From assembly GCA_026785875.1 (NCBI GenBank), contig JAJAZF010000606.1, forward strand, positions 1 through 10,759: a DNA stretch of 10,759 nt. Direction: 5' to 3'. The stretch's first letter is position 1, and each line of letters starts with the position of its first letter. The notes under the pieces are model-generated. The model was not told where the DNA came from. It saw only the letters and a list, made by a program, of their open reading frames with translations, and searched no databases. This document shows positions 1-6,123 of the stretch, one piece after another. The position numbers were made by a program, and so were the translations under genes. Source of the stretch: Chamaesiphon sp. Lineage in GTDB: Bacteria > Cyanobacteriota > Cyanobacteriia > Cyanobacteriales > Chamaesiphonaceae.

Positions 1-802
1 GATCGCCCACTTTAAGCGTTTCAGCATCAATGAGTTGCCCGCAAAGGTCGCCACCTTCTAGCCCATAAGTGAAGGTCTTTCCTTGCCAAACGGTTGGAGC
101 GGTTTGAATGAGTAACGGGCTGTCGTGATTGAGAATCGCGATCGCATCTTTGGGCATTTCTGCCAGCAGTTCACACTTGGCTTCGGCGATCGCTTCTTCT
201 GATCCAAGTTGCCCAATATGGGCGGTTCCCACATTCGTAATCACCGCAATATCAGGACGCGCAATTTGGCTGAGAAGGGCAATTTCTCCTCGCGCCCGCA
301 TTCCCATTTCAATAACCGCATAGTTGTGGGATTGTCCCAGCTCTAGAAGCGTTTTGGGAACGCCAATCTCGTTGTTATAGTTTGCTTGAGTCTTTAGCAC
401 GTTTCCATAGTTCGACAGCACTGCCGCGATTAGTTCTTTAGTCGTGGTTTTGCCTACTGAACCCGTGATCGCGATGACCGGAATTTTGAACTGATTTCGC
501 CACCAGTGCGCGATCGCTTGATAAGCCTCAAGGGTGTCTTTTACTTTCAGAATCGGCAAGGTTGAAGCTTGAAATTGGAAATCGACGATCGCCGCGATCG
601 CGCCTTGCTCTAACGCCTGGTTCACAAACTCGTGTCCATCAAATTTTTCGCCCCGCAGCCCTAAGAAAACTTCTCCTGGATTGAGACTGCGGCTGTCGGT
701 AGTGATGCCGATCGCTGTTTGAGTGAGCGCCTGCTCAGTTAAATTCTCAGCAGTTGCACCCAGAACATCTATCAGTTGGGTCAGCGTGGCGTGGAATGAC
801 AT
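1..802 (-). CDS. murF: UDP-N-acetylmuramoyl-tripeptide--D-alanyl-D-alanine ligase (MurF), 3' part outside window
   Basis: MurF adds D-Ala-D-Ala to the UDP-MurNAc tripeptide with ATP, the last cytoplasmic step in making the peptidoglycan precursor. The 267 residues visible begin at an ATG at 800-802 and run off the left edge, so the C-terminal ligase domain is missing only because of the window. Seen in the translation: the N-terminal Mur domain with TDSR (35-38) and the VFLGLRGEKFDGHEF stretch (45-59); the ATP-binding P-loop TGSVGKTTTK (113-122); NYNNEIGVP (141-149), typical of MurF; EMGM (165-168); and TNVGTAHIG (189-197). MurF rather than MurE is favoured by NYNNEIGVP and the short N-terminal domain. 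No clear Shine-Dalgarno sequence precedes the ATG. The frame has at least four GCGATCGC words, as is usual for a resident cyanobacterial gene. Confidence 0.93.
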   Translation of the reverse strand, partial: MSFHATLTQLIDVLGATAENLTEQALTQTAIGITTDSRSLNPGEVFLGLRGEKFDGHEFVNQALEQGAIAAIVDFQFQASTLPILKVKDTLEAYQAIAHWWRNQFKIPVIAITGSVGKTTTKELIAAVLSNYGNVLKTQANYNNEIGVPKTLLELGQSHNYAVIEMGMRARGEIALLSQIARPDIAVITNVGTAHIGQLGSEEAIAEAKCELLAEMPKDAIAILNHDSPLLIQTAPTVWQGKTFTYGLEGGDLCGQLIDAETLKVGD

Positions 803-892
803 ATCGCGTGAAGTAATAAAGCTAGTTTATTGAACGCTGTCGCGGATGCAGTTGGCAAGCTTCGAGACGGCTAAATCAGAAATCGCGAAAAC

Positions 893-923
893 TTGCGACG
901 ATCGACCCTCTTTTTGCTATGCT
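893..923 (+). promoter_or_regulatory. possible promoter of tRNA-Leu
   Basis: TTGCGA at 893-898 and TATGCT at 918-923 are separated by 19 bases. This would start transcription near 930, about 45 bases before the mature tRNA. The spacing is long and the match is moderate, so this is only a candidate. Confidence 0.3.
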
Positions 924-973
924 GGTTAAAGCTCAAGTCAAGATTGATTTGAAAAGCCTCTCAGCTAGTTTAT

Positions 974-1055
974 GCGGATGTGGCGGAATTGGTATACGCG
1001 CACGCTTGAGGTGCGTGTGGCTTAGTCCTTGGGAGTTCGAGTCTCCCCATCCGCA
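974..1055 (+). tRNA. tRNA-Leu (anticodon GAG)
   Basis: This is an 82-nt class II tRNA with a complete cloverleaf. The 7-bp acceptor stem is GCGGATG (974-980) with CATCCGC (1048-1054), and the discriminator is A1055. The anticodon stem is CACGC/GCGTG around the loop TTGAGGT, giving anticodon GAG at 1008-1010. The long variable arm covers 1018-1030, and the T-arm is GGGAG/CTCCC around TTCGAGT (1031-1047). It decodes CUU and CUC leucine codons. The 3' CCA is not encoded. There is no intron, in contrast to the tRNA-Leu(UAA) genes of many cyanobacteria, which carry a group I intron. Confidence 0.96.
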
Positions 1056-1110
1056 TCAACCCGATCTATATTGACAAATAGTTAGTTAGCGATAACGAAT
1101 GAATTTTGTC

Positions 1111-1161
1111 ACTCAAACAGCCTAGATTGCCCACAGTGAGCGATCTAGGCTGTTTGAGTTT
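1111..1161 (+). terminator. 17-bp perfect hairpin after tRNA-Leu, probable terminator
   Basis: ACTCAAACAGCCTAGAT (1111-1127) pairs perfectly with 1143-1159, leaving a 15-nt loop. Only three T residues follow on the plus strand and no T-run follows on the minus strand. It is therefore not a classical intrinsic terminator, although its place between tRNA-Leu and the next gene suggests transcript-end formation or 3'-end protection. Confidence 0.5.
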
Positions 1162-1188
1162 AGCTAACATTACCATCGACCCCCACAC

Positions 1189-1210
1189 CCTCACAAAATC
1201 CTCACAATTT
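1189..1210 (+). repeat. 11-bp direct repeat upstream of the DUF5335-like gene
   Basis: CCTCACAAAAT (1189-1199) is followed directly by CCTCACAATTT (1200-1210), matching at 9 of 11 positions. An 11-bp period places both copies on the same face of the helix, as seen for sites of OmpR/PhoB-type response regulators. The pair lies about 85 bases before the start codon at 1295 and overlaps a weak -35-like TTGAGT (1209-1214). Function is inferred only. Confidence 0.35.
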
Positions 1211-1294
1211 GAGTCTAATATTTAATCCTAGTGTGGAATTCAGGATCGATCGAACATCTAGAATTCCAAGACCTAGTTTTTGATAAGGAGTCAG

Positions 1295-1648
1295 ATGAAA
1301 AATAAAATCGAACTAACCAAATCTGTGCCACGCGAGCGATGGGGTGAATTTTTCGACCAGTTTTCAGATGGTAATCGGGGACGGCATATGTCGATCGAAA
1401 TCATCAATTCAGAAATCGGTGACGAAGAACTGATTCAAGACGCACCCCTAATGGCGATGGTTTACGATCGACCTGGAAAGGGCGACGATTTAGTCATCGA
1501 AGTGGGTAAAGATGAGGTGACTTACGCTCACACCATCGATTCACCTACCGAAGTTTTAACCGGACAAAGCGAAAGCGGACGAATGCTGGCGGTTTGGATT
1601 AGTGACGCTGCTGGGACAAAGACATTGGTTAAGCTACAAGATAGTTAG
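1295..1648 (+). CDS. DUF5335-like small protein of unknown function
   Basis: This encodes a 117-residue, acidic, soluble protein. The ATG at 1295 is preferred because TAAGGAG (1284-1290) sits four bases in front of it; an in-frame TTG at 1280 has no such site. The layout W16..FF..(S)..GRH..IEIIN.EIGDE, then PL.AMVYD, a short DDLVIEV strand, and Y.H.IDSP followed by a final strand pair, resembles the DUF5335 family as I remember it. That family is common in cyanobacteria and has no established function. No signal peptide, membrane segment or catalytic motif is visible. The gene stands alone between two tRNA genes. An 11-bp direct repeat upstream could be a regulator site. The family assignment is from memory of its pattern, not from a search. 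Confidence 0.75.
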   Translation: MKNKIELTKSVPRERWGEFFDQFSDGNRGRHMSIEIINSEIGDEELIQDAPLMAMVYDRPGKGDDLVIEVGKDEVTYAHTIDSPTEVLTGQSESGRMLAVWISDAAGTKTLVKLQDS

Positions 1649-1687
1649 TCACATCTCACCTTTTAGCGATCTCGATCGATGAATGGC

Positions 1688-1716
1688 TGGTGAAATCGGC
1701 TCGATCGTGTTATGAT
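1688..1716 (+). promoter_or_regulatory. promoter of tRNA-Arg
   Basis: TATGAT at 1711-1716 is a good -10 hexamer, with a weak -35 (TGGTGA, 1688-1693) at 17-base spacing. The predicted start near 1723 lies eight bases before the mature tRNA, which fits a short tRNA leader. Confidence 0.45.
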
Positions 1717-1730
1717 CGAAATATATGAGT

Positions 1731-1803
1731 GGGCACGTGGTTCAGTGGATAGAGCATCAGGTTCCGGTCCTGAGGAGCGGGGGTTCGAGTCCCTCCGTGC
1801 TCA
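1731..1803 (+). tRNA. tRNA-Arg (anticodon CCG)
   Basis: This is a 73-nt tRNA. The acceptor stem GGGCACG (1731-1737) pairs with CGTGCTC (1796-1802) with one G-U pair, and the discriminator is A1803. The D-stem is GTTC/GAGC. The anticodon stem TCAGG/CCTGA encloses TTCCGGT with anticodon CCG at 1764-1766. The variable loop has five bases, and the T-arm loop TTCGAGT is at 1784-1790. It reads CGG codons. CCA is not encoded. Confidence 0.96.
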
Positions 1804-1809
1804 TATATC

Positions 1810-1845
1810 AAAAAGCAGCAAGCATTTTAGTCTTGCTGCTTTTTT
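1810..1845. terminator. bidirectional intrinsic terminator between tRNA-Arg and grxC
   Basis: AAAAAGCAGCAAG (1810-1822) pairs with CTTGCTGCTTTTT (1832-1844) around a 9-nt loop. The T-run on the right ends tRNA-Arg transcripts. The A-run on the left becomes a U-run on the minus strand and would end the converging glutaredoxin transcript, whose stop codon is 18 bases away. Confidence 0.9.
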
Positions 1846-1863
1846 GTGAAGAATCATCGATCG

Positions 1864-2124
1864 CTAAATGCCTAGCAGAACATCTAACTTACCTTGAGCA
1901 TCTAAGTCATAGAGATCGTCGCAACCGCCGATGTGAGTATCATCGATAAAAATCTGTGGGACAGAACGCCTACCATTACCTCTTGCTGCCATTTTCGCTC
2001 GCGCTTGTTCGTCACCATCGACTGAGTACTCTGTAAACTCGACACCCTTATTTTTTAATAAAGCCTTAGCACGAATGCAAAATGGGCAACTTTTCCATGT
2101 GTAGATTTCAATATTTGGCTGCAT
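1864..2124 (-). CDS. grxC: glutaredoxin 3 (GrxC)
   Basis: This 86-residue cytoplasmic thiol-disulfide oxidoreductase reduces protein disulfides and glutathione mixed disulfides using glutathione. The length is the normal one for a single-domain dithiol glutaredoxin. The active site is CPFC at residues 13-16, followed by the helix IRAKALLKNKG. The glutathione-binding elements are also visible: SVP (54-56), carrying the cis-proline, and GGCDD (66-70). The family usually has TVP, so Ser54 is a mild variation. The gene starts at ATG 2124 with a distant AGGA 12 bases upstream. It is monocistronic here, ending at the terminator shared with tRNA-Arg. In many cyanobacteria grxC is followed by gshB, and that partner is absent at this site. 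Confidence 0.93.
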   Translation of the reverse strand: MQPNIEIYTWKSCPFCIRAKALLKNKGVEFTEYSVDGDEQARAKMAARGNGRRSVPQIFIDDTHIGGCDDLYDLDAQGKLDVLLGI

Positions 2125-2170
2125 AGCTAATTTAATCCTGGGTTCATTACCTATTTTGACATTTTTGAAC

Positions 2171-2200
2171 CTCGTTGGCGCAGCCTACCGTAGGTAATCG
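2171..2200. repeat. dispersed palindromic repeat copy
   Basis: The core GTTGGCGCAGCCTACCGTAGG (2174-2194) contains CCTAC/GTAGG arms. The reverse complement of the copy near 3844-3870 is closely similar, and shorter relatives lie at 4822-4847 and 4881-4912. It looks like one short interspersed repeat family of cyanobacterial type. Confidence 0.55.
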
Positions 2201-2502
2201 TTCATTTCCCACAGGTTATTAAACCAAGCTTACAGTCAACCGCAGCAATCTAACCCTAGTTCGGTGAAAAATCTATAAAAAATAGACCACTAGTGAATAG
2301 CGATCTACGTTGCAGTAGTTATTGGGTAACTAATACACATAATTTTAGTCGCAAATTTACGATCGAGAATCCGCCAGTTGTATGGAGTTATCTCAGTAAA
2401 AAGGCTGGAATCTGAAATCGGGTGACATAGCCAACAAAGTCAGGACAAGCGATAAAGAATACACTTGTGTTTACCCCCTCCCGCCTACCTGAGTAGATTT
2501 GC

Positions 2503-2540
2503 TATAGTTGACATAGAGAGAGAATACTAATTTAGGAGAG
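2503..2540 (+). promoter_or_regulatory. sodB -10 candidate and ribosome binding site
   Basis: TATAGT at 2503-2508 resembles a -10 element without a convincing -35, and predicts a leader of about 34 bases. TTGACA overlaps it at 2508-2513 but has no -10 at proper spacing. AGGAGAG (2534-2540) lies eight bases before the sodB ATG and fixes that start. Confidence 0.4.
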
Positions 2541-2548
2541 CATTCCAG

Positions 2549-3142
2549 ATGGCGTTTGTACAAGAAGCTTTGCCTTATGACGTTAGTGCCTTAGAGCCAC
2601 ACATGTCGGCAGAGACGTTTAAGTTTCACTATGGCAAGCACCATGCTACCTATGTAGCCAACCTCAACAATCTTGTCAAAGATACGCCAATGGCGGATAT
2701 GTCGATTGAAGATGTTGTTAAGGCTAGTTTTGGTGACGCAAGTAAAGCAGGCATCTTCAACAATGCTGCTCAGTCTTGGAACCATGCTTTCTTTTGGAAG
2801 TGCATGAAGCCTAATGGTGGCGGAGCACCAACTGGCGAATTAGCTGCCAAAATCGATGCAGCATTCGGGAGCTTGGATAAATTCAAAGCAGACTTCAAAA
2901 CTGCTGCTACCACTCAATTTGGTAGCGGTTGGGCATGGCTAGTCGATGATGGTGGTACCCTCAAAATTACCAAAACTGGCAATGCTGACAACCCTCTCAC
3001 TCAAGGACAAACGCCCCTACTGACGTTAGATGTCTGGGAGCACGCTTACTATCTTGATGTCCAAAATCGTCGTCCTGACTATGTGAGTACCTACTTAGAT
3101 AGCTTGGTAAATTGGGATTTTGCTGCTGCTAACTTGAAATAA
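2549..3142 (+). CDS. sodB: iron superoxide dismutase (SodB)
   Basis: SodB converts superoxide to oxygen and hydrogen peroxide in the cytoplasm and protects Fe-S enzymes and photosystems. The protein has 197 residues, normal for a bacterial Fe-SOD. All four metal ligands are present: His27 (in FKFHYGKHH), His79 (in SWNHAFFW), and Asp161 and His165 (in DVWEHAYY). Gln75 in FNNAAQ and the FGSGWAW stretch (124-130) are typical of the Fe type; Mn enzymes carry the active-site Gln in the C-terminal half instead. There is no signal peptide, so it is cytosolic. A good ribosome binding site supports the ATG at 2549. The gene is monocistronic, with its own leader and a strong terminator just after the stop. 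The divergent neighbour grxC is another redox gene. Confidence 0.96.
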   Translation: MAFVQEALPYDVSALEPHMSAETFKFHYGKHHATYVANLNNLVKDTPMADMSIEDVVKASFGDASKAGIFNNAAQSWNHAFFWKCMKPNGGGAPTGELAAKIDAAFGSLDKFKADFKTAATTQFGSGWAWLVDDGGTLKITKTGNADNPLTQGQTPLLTLDVWEHAYYLDVQNRRPDYVSTYLDSLVNWDFAAANLK

Positions 3143-3146
3143 TCAC

Positions 3147-3184
3147 AAAAAAAGAGTGGACGCTCAAGCGTCCGCTCTTTTTTT
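3147..3184 (+). terminator. strong intrinsic terminator of sodB
   Basis: Seven As and GAGTGGACGC (3154-3163) pair with GCGTCCGCTC (3168-3177) and seven Ts. The stem is continuous with one G-U pair and a TCAA tetraloop. It starts four bases after the sodB stop codon. Confidence 0.95.
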
Positions 3185-3843
3185 GCGCCCACCAGAGCAA
3201 TCTCTAGCTACATCCTTCTCAGCGACAAATTCGATCGTGTGAGTAGATTGCTACAATCGATCGACAGATCGGCGTGGACGATCGCATAACTGGGAGATCG
3301 ATCTCCATCAAAAATTAATTAGGGATTAAATTGAGAACATAGCACTCATTCTCGATCGCATCTATGAACTCAACTTCCACCAACGATAAATTTAGCCGCA
3401 ATCGATCGATTCTCGCACTACTATTAATCGTACCGCCATCGAGCATCGGGGCGATCTCATCAACGGTGCTTGCGCCTGGTGCCATCGGGCAAGGGATCGC
3501 GCTCGGCTGTGGGATCTGGATGTTGGTATTGCCGATCGGGTGGCATCTGTTTATCGATCGCCAACCGTTAAAATTAAGATGTTCTCCGCATGATGGGTTG
3601 GTGGTTGGCATCATCCTTGGCGCGATGATGTTTGGGACAATTTTTGCCAGTTATTGGTTTATTGGCAGATATTGGTTAAATATTCCTGACATCAGATCTT
3701 TATTACCCAGCTATGTCAGTCATCTAGCAGCAGATCTGGCTTTGCAGATTGTTAGATCGAGTACCCATATACCAAAAATCTGTCCGATCGAGTCATACTC
3801 CCTTCCCACTCAAGAAATAGACAGTATTGATTCACCATCCACA

Positions 3844-3905
3844 CTATGCCTACGGCAGGCTAACGCCAACGACTACGCATTGCCAAGGGCAAGGCTAACG
3901 CCAAC
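3844..3905. repeat. dispersed palindromic repeats, tandem partial pair
   Basis: A full copy (3844-3880, core GCCTACGGCAGGCTAACGCC) is followed by a partial second copy sharing AGGCTAACGCCAAC (3892-3905). The core is inverted relative to the copy at 2171-2200. The pair sits inside the 3' part of the truncated membrane protein frame. Confidence 0.6.
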
Positions 3906-3913
3906 AGTGCAAG

Positions 3914-3934
3914 CTATCCACCATCCACCATTCA
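3914..3934. repeat. short heptamer tandem repeat
   Basis: Three 7-base units, CTATCCA, CCATCCA and CCATTCA, stand in tandem. A related ATTCACCATCCA lies at 3830-3841 on the other side of the palindromic repeat pair, so the pair is bracketed by similar heptamer words. Confidence 0.5.
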
Positions 3935-4006
3935 CCTCTACACTAGATGTCCAATTTTTCACTGGGAAGGGAGTAGGTACTCTCCGAACAGATTAATAGT
4001 CTTAAA

Positions 4007-4047
4007 TATTTTAAACTAGATCGCTTGATTCGATCTATGCGATCTAG
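4007..4047 (-). terminator. probable terminator of the aap operon
   Basis: Directly after the aapP stop codon on the minus strand, CTAGATCGC (4047-4039) pairs with GCGATCTAG (4024-4016) around a 14-nt loop. A T-rich but interrupted tract follows (TTTAAAATATTT). The long loop and mixed tail make it weaker than the sodB terminator. Confidence 0.5.
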
Positions 4048-4803
4048 CTAGAGAATTTGGGCTAAAAATTGACGAGTCCGTTCTTCTTTGGGATGTTGAA
4101 AAAAGTCGATCGGATTGGCTTCTTCTACTAGCAAACCACTATCCATCAGTACAATTCGATCGGCGACTTCCCTGGCAAATCCCACCTCATGAGTAACGAC
4201 TACCATCGTCATCCCCGATCCCGCCAAGGACTTCATCACCTCCAATACCTCCCGCACCATTTCGGGGTCTAAGGCGGATGTGGGTTCGTCAAACAACATG
4301 ATCTTCGGTTGCATTGCTAAAGCGCGGGCGATCGCGACCCGTTGTTGCTGTCCGCCGGATAATTGTCCTGGATACTTCCGTGCTTGGGTTAAGATTCCCA
4401 CCCGTTCTAGTAACTGCATTGCTTCTGCTTCTGCCTGTGCCTTGGATCGTTTTCGCACCCACATCGGCGCGAGGGTGACGTTTTCGAGGACGGTAAGGTG
4501 AGGAAATAAATTAAACTGCTGAAACACCATCCCCACCTCTTGGCGAATTCGATCGATATGCTTGATATCGTCGGAAATCGTGATGCCATCGATCGTAATC
4601 GTCCCCTGTTGATAATCTTCTAAAGCATTAAATGTCCGAATCAAGGTCGATTTTCCCGATCCAGAAGGTCCCATAATCACCACAACTTCGCCGGGATAAA
4701 CAGACAGGCTCACACCACGGAGAACGTTAAATTGACCGTACCACTTATGAACGAATTGAGCAACGATAATTGGAGCCGGATTGGTAGGTGAGGTGTTTTG
4801 CAT
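4048..4803 (-). CDS. aapP: polar amino acid ABC transporter ATP-binding protein (AapP/BztD/GlnQ type)
   Basis: This is the 251-residue ATPase that drives import through the two permeases encoded upstream. All ABC elements are intact: Walker A GPSGSGKS (45-52), Q-loop Gln95 in FQQFNLFPHLTVLENV, signature LSGGQ (148-152), Walker B IMLFDEP (168-174) with catalytic Glu173, D-loop SALD (176-179) and switch His205. The FNLFPHLTVLENV and LAPMWVRKRSK wording is characteristic of the polar amino acid uptake class. It is the last gene of the operon. The 156-base gap to aapM is filled with dispersed repeats running up to the start codon, and there is no Shine-Dalgarno sequence. In Anabaena the equivalent NatFGH system uses the ATPase BgtA encoded elsewhere; here an ATPase gene is linked. 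Confidence 0.92.
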   Translation of the reverse strand: MQNTSPTNPAPIIVAQFVHKWYGQFNVLRGVSLSVYPGEVVVIMGPSGSGKSTLIRTFNALEDYQQGTITIDGITISDDIKHIDRIRQEVGMVFQQFNLFPHLTVLENVTLAPMWVRKRSKAQAEAEAMQLLERVGILTQARKYPGQLSGGQQQRVAIARALAMQPKIMLFDEPTSALDPEMVREVLEVMKSLAGSGMTMVVVTHEVGFAREVADRIVLMDSGLLVEEANPIDFFQHPKEERTRQFLAQIL

Positions 4804-4947
4804 GAGGGGATACTTCTCTTTGAGACGCTACGCGAACGACTACGCTCATTATAAGTGGGTGGATATTTCAACTCAGTGTGACTACGGCAGGCGATCGCCG
4901 ACGGCTACGCTCACTGCAAGCCACTCAGTACAAGTGGGAGGATACTT
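4804..4947. repeat. dispersed repeats in the aapM-aapP gap
   Basis: Two palindromic repeat copies lie here: GAGACGCTACGCGAACGACT continuing to 4847 (4822-4847), and 4881-4912, with ACGGCAGGCGATCGCCGACG at its centre and an embedded GCGATCGC. Three direct copies of a word like AAGTGGGWGGATAYTT alternate with them: 4804-4815 (partial), 4852-4868 and 4932-4947. On the transcribed strand these would fold into hairpins in front of the aapP start codon. Confidence 0.65.
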
Positions 4948-4959
4948 GCATCCTAAAGC

Positions 4960-5985
4960 CTAATCCCTAACCTCTAGTTGACGGCTGACTTGGGAGAGGG
5001 TGAAACAGACGATCCAGTAAATTAACCCGATAAACAGATACACTTCTGCATAGCGTCCGATAAAATCTGGTTGGGCTAAAACCGATCGAGCAATTCCAGT
5101 TAATTCTGCTAGGGCAAAGAGCGCAAGGAGGGAGGTATCTTTAAATAGAGAAATAAACTGACCGACGATCGCGGGAATTACCATACGGATTGCCTGGGGT
5201 AAGACAATTAGCCACAAACGCAATGGCGCACTCAATCCCAATACCTTCGCTGCTTCAATTTGTCCTCGTGGTAAGGATTGTAAACCACCTCGCACTGTTT
5301 CTGCTAGATACGCTGCATTGAAGAGAATTAAGCCGGCAATCGCCCGCGCCAATCGATCCAACCGCCAATCACCAGGTAATAGCAAGGGTAATAAAAACTG
5401 TGCCATGAACAAAATACCAATCAGCGGTAGTCCGCGCACCAGTTCGATATAAATCGTACAGGCAATCCGCAAGATCGGCAAGGAACTCTGTCGCCCTAGA
5501 GCCAACAATACACCCAGAGGGAAAGCCAGCACTGTGCTGAGACTCGCCGCCAACAGCGTGAGTAATAACCCATTCCACAGACTATTTTCAACCGGAACTA
5601 ACCCGAACCCTCCACCCAACAACCAACTGATGCCAATCATGGCACAGAAGGCGTAAATCCAACCCACGCCGGGCGATCGCCGCCGTTTTCCTCCCCAGAT
5701 ACTCACAGGCAACCCGATCGCCAGCAGCAGCACTAGCCACAGCCGCCAAGACTGTTCTGCTGGATAGCGACCAACTAGCAGCAGGGGTAAATTTTCGCTA
5801 ATTACTGCCCATCTAGCTTTCGTGGCGATCCAAGTCAATCCCGCTACGAATACTTGCAGGATGAAACCACCCAGAATTAGGGTCAAAATGCCGTTGTACC
5901 AAGTGTTAAACAGATTTTGGCGCAACCAACGGACGGGAGATCGATCGATGGCTGGTGGGGGTGCAGAGGCTGGGGGATTTTTCAT
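4960..5985 (-). CDS. aapM: polar amino acid ABC transporter permease (AapM/BztC/NatH type)
   Basis: This is the second inner-membrane channel subunit, 341 residues from the ATG at 5985. The first transmembrane helix is near 31-52, more lie around 81-98 and 108-125, and the conserved permease core starts near 135. The ATPase-coupling EAA loop is clear: AETVRGGLQSLPRGQIEAAKVLG (positions 228-250, with EAA at 244-246). The early LFNTWYNGILTL stretch and long N-terminal part are typical of the AapM/BztC branch. The open frame extends upstream to a TTG at 6042, but those 19 residues only translate the heptamer repeat (SLVPCPL repeated), so the ATG at 5985 is preferred. That start lacks a Shine-Dalgarno sequence. 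It pairs with aapQ as a heterodimeric channel. Confidence 0.92.
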   Translation of the reverse strand: MKNPPASAPPPAIDRSPVRWLRQNLFNTWYNGILTLILGGFILQVFVAGLTWIATKARWAVISENLPLLLVGRYPAEQSWRLWLVLLLAIGLPVSIWGGKRRRSPGVGWIYAFCAMIGISWLLGGGFGLVPVENSLWNGLLLTLLAASLSTVLAFPLGVLLALGRQSSLPILRIACTIYIELVRGLPLIGILFMAQFLLPLLLPGDWRLDRLARAIAGLILFNAAYLAETVRGGLQSLPRGQIEAAKVLGLSAPLRLWLIVLPQAIRMVIPAIVGQFISLFKDTSLLALFALAELTGIARSVLAQPDFIGRYAEVYLFIGLIYWIVCFTLSQVSRQLEVRD

Positions 5986-5993
5986 GTTGGTGG

Positions 5994-6070
5994 GGGACAA
6001 GGGACAAGGGACAAGGGACAAGGGACAAGGGACAAGGGACAAGGGACAAGGGGAAAGGGGAAAGGGGAAA
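5994..6070. repeat. heptanucleotide tandem array, 8 x GGGACAA + 3 x GGGGAAA
   Basis: Eight perfect GGGACAA units (5994-6049) run directly into three GGGGAAA units (6050-6070), with no spacers. It is a short tandemly repeated repetitive (STRR) type array. It fills most of the gap between aapQ and aapM and ends nine bases before the aapM ATG. On the transcribed (minus) strand it reads as pyrimidine-rich TTTCCCC and TTGTCCC units. Neither strand contains a stop in any frame within the GGGACAA part. Confidence 0.97.
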
Positions 6071-6103
6071 GGGTTTAAACACCTTTTTAAAAACTTTGTT
6101 TTT

Positions 6104-6123
6104 AACTGTCAACTGTCAACTGT
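6104..6123. repeat. second short heptamer array, AACTGTC units
   Basis: Two full AACTGTC units and a partial third (AACTGT) abut the aapQ stop codon. On the minus strand they read as TTGACAG repeats, so they contain -35-like TTGACA words. One has a weak -10-like TAAAAA 17 bases further on. Confidence 0.75.

Larger units (their letters stand above)
2125..2548. other. 424-base divergent gap between grxC and sodB
   Basis: The gap holds the promoters of two divergent redox genes. It also holds one dispersed palindromic repeat (listed separately) and the sodB promoter candidate near 2503-2508. The remaining roughly 300 AT-rich bases (2200-2500) carry many stops in all frames, and I see no RNA fold or protein in them. 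Confidence 0.5.
3364..3996 (+). pseudogene. truncated membrane protein, probable CPBP (CAAX-type) protease remnant
   Basis: The frame encodes 210 residues, but only about the first 113 look like a real protein. Three hydrophobic segments lie at roughly 15-36, 40-63 and 78-102, followed by ASYWFIGRYWLNIPDIRSL (95-113). This matches the N-terminal part of cyanobacterial CPBP intramembrane proteases as I recall it. The catalytic region of that family (EExxxR and the later His motifs) should follow and is absent. Instead the frame runs through low-complexity sequence and dispersed repeats (3844-3905 and 3914-3934), giving an Arg/Asn/Thr-rich tail with no membrane segment. No ribosome binding site precedes the ATG at 3364. 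I read it as a gene that has lost its 3' half. A short membrane protein of unrelated function is the alternative. Confidence 0.5.

Noticed and set aside
1280..1294. TTG start for the DUF5335-like gene
   Set aside because: The Shine-Dalgarno sequence lies inside this stretch and serves the ATG at 1295.
2200..2500. Riboswitch or small RNA between grxC and sodB
   Set aside because: No extended pairing or known aptamer pattern could be found by eye.
5986..6042. TTG start of aapM at 6042
   Set aside because: The 19 extra residues are only translated heptamer repeat; the family-like sequence begins at the ATG at 5985.
5994..6070. CRISPR-like array
   Set aside because: Units are 7 bases in direct head-to-tail order with no spacers; it is a simple heptamer tandem repeat.
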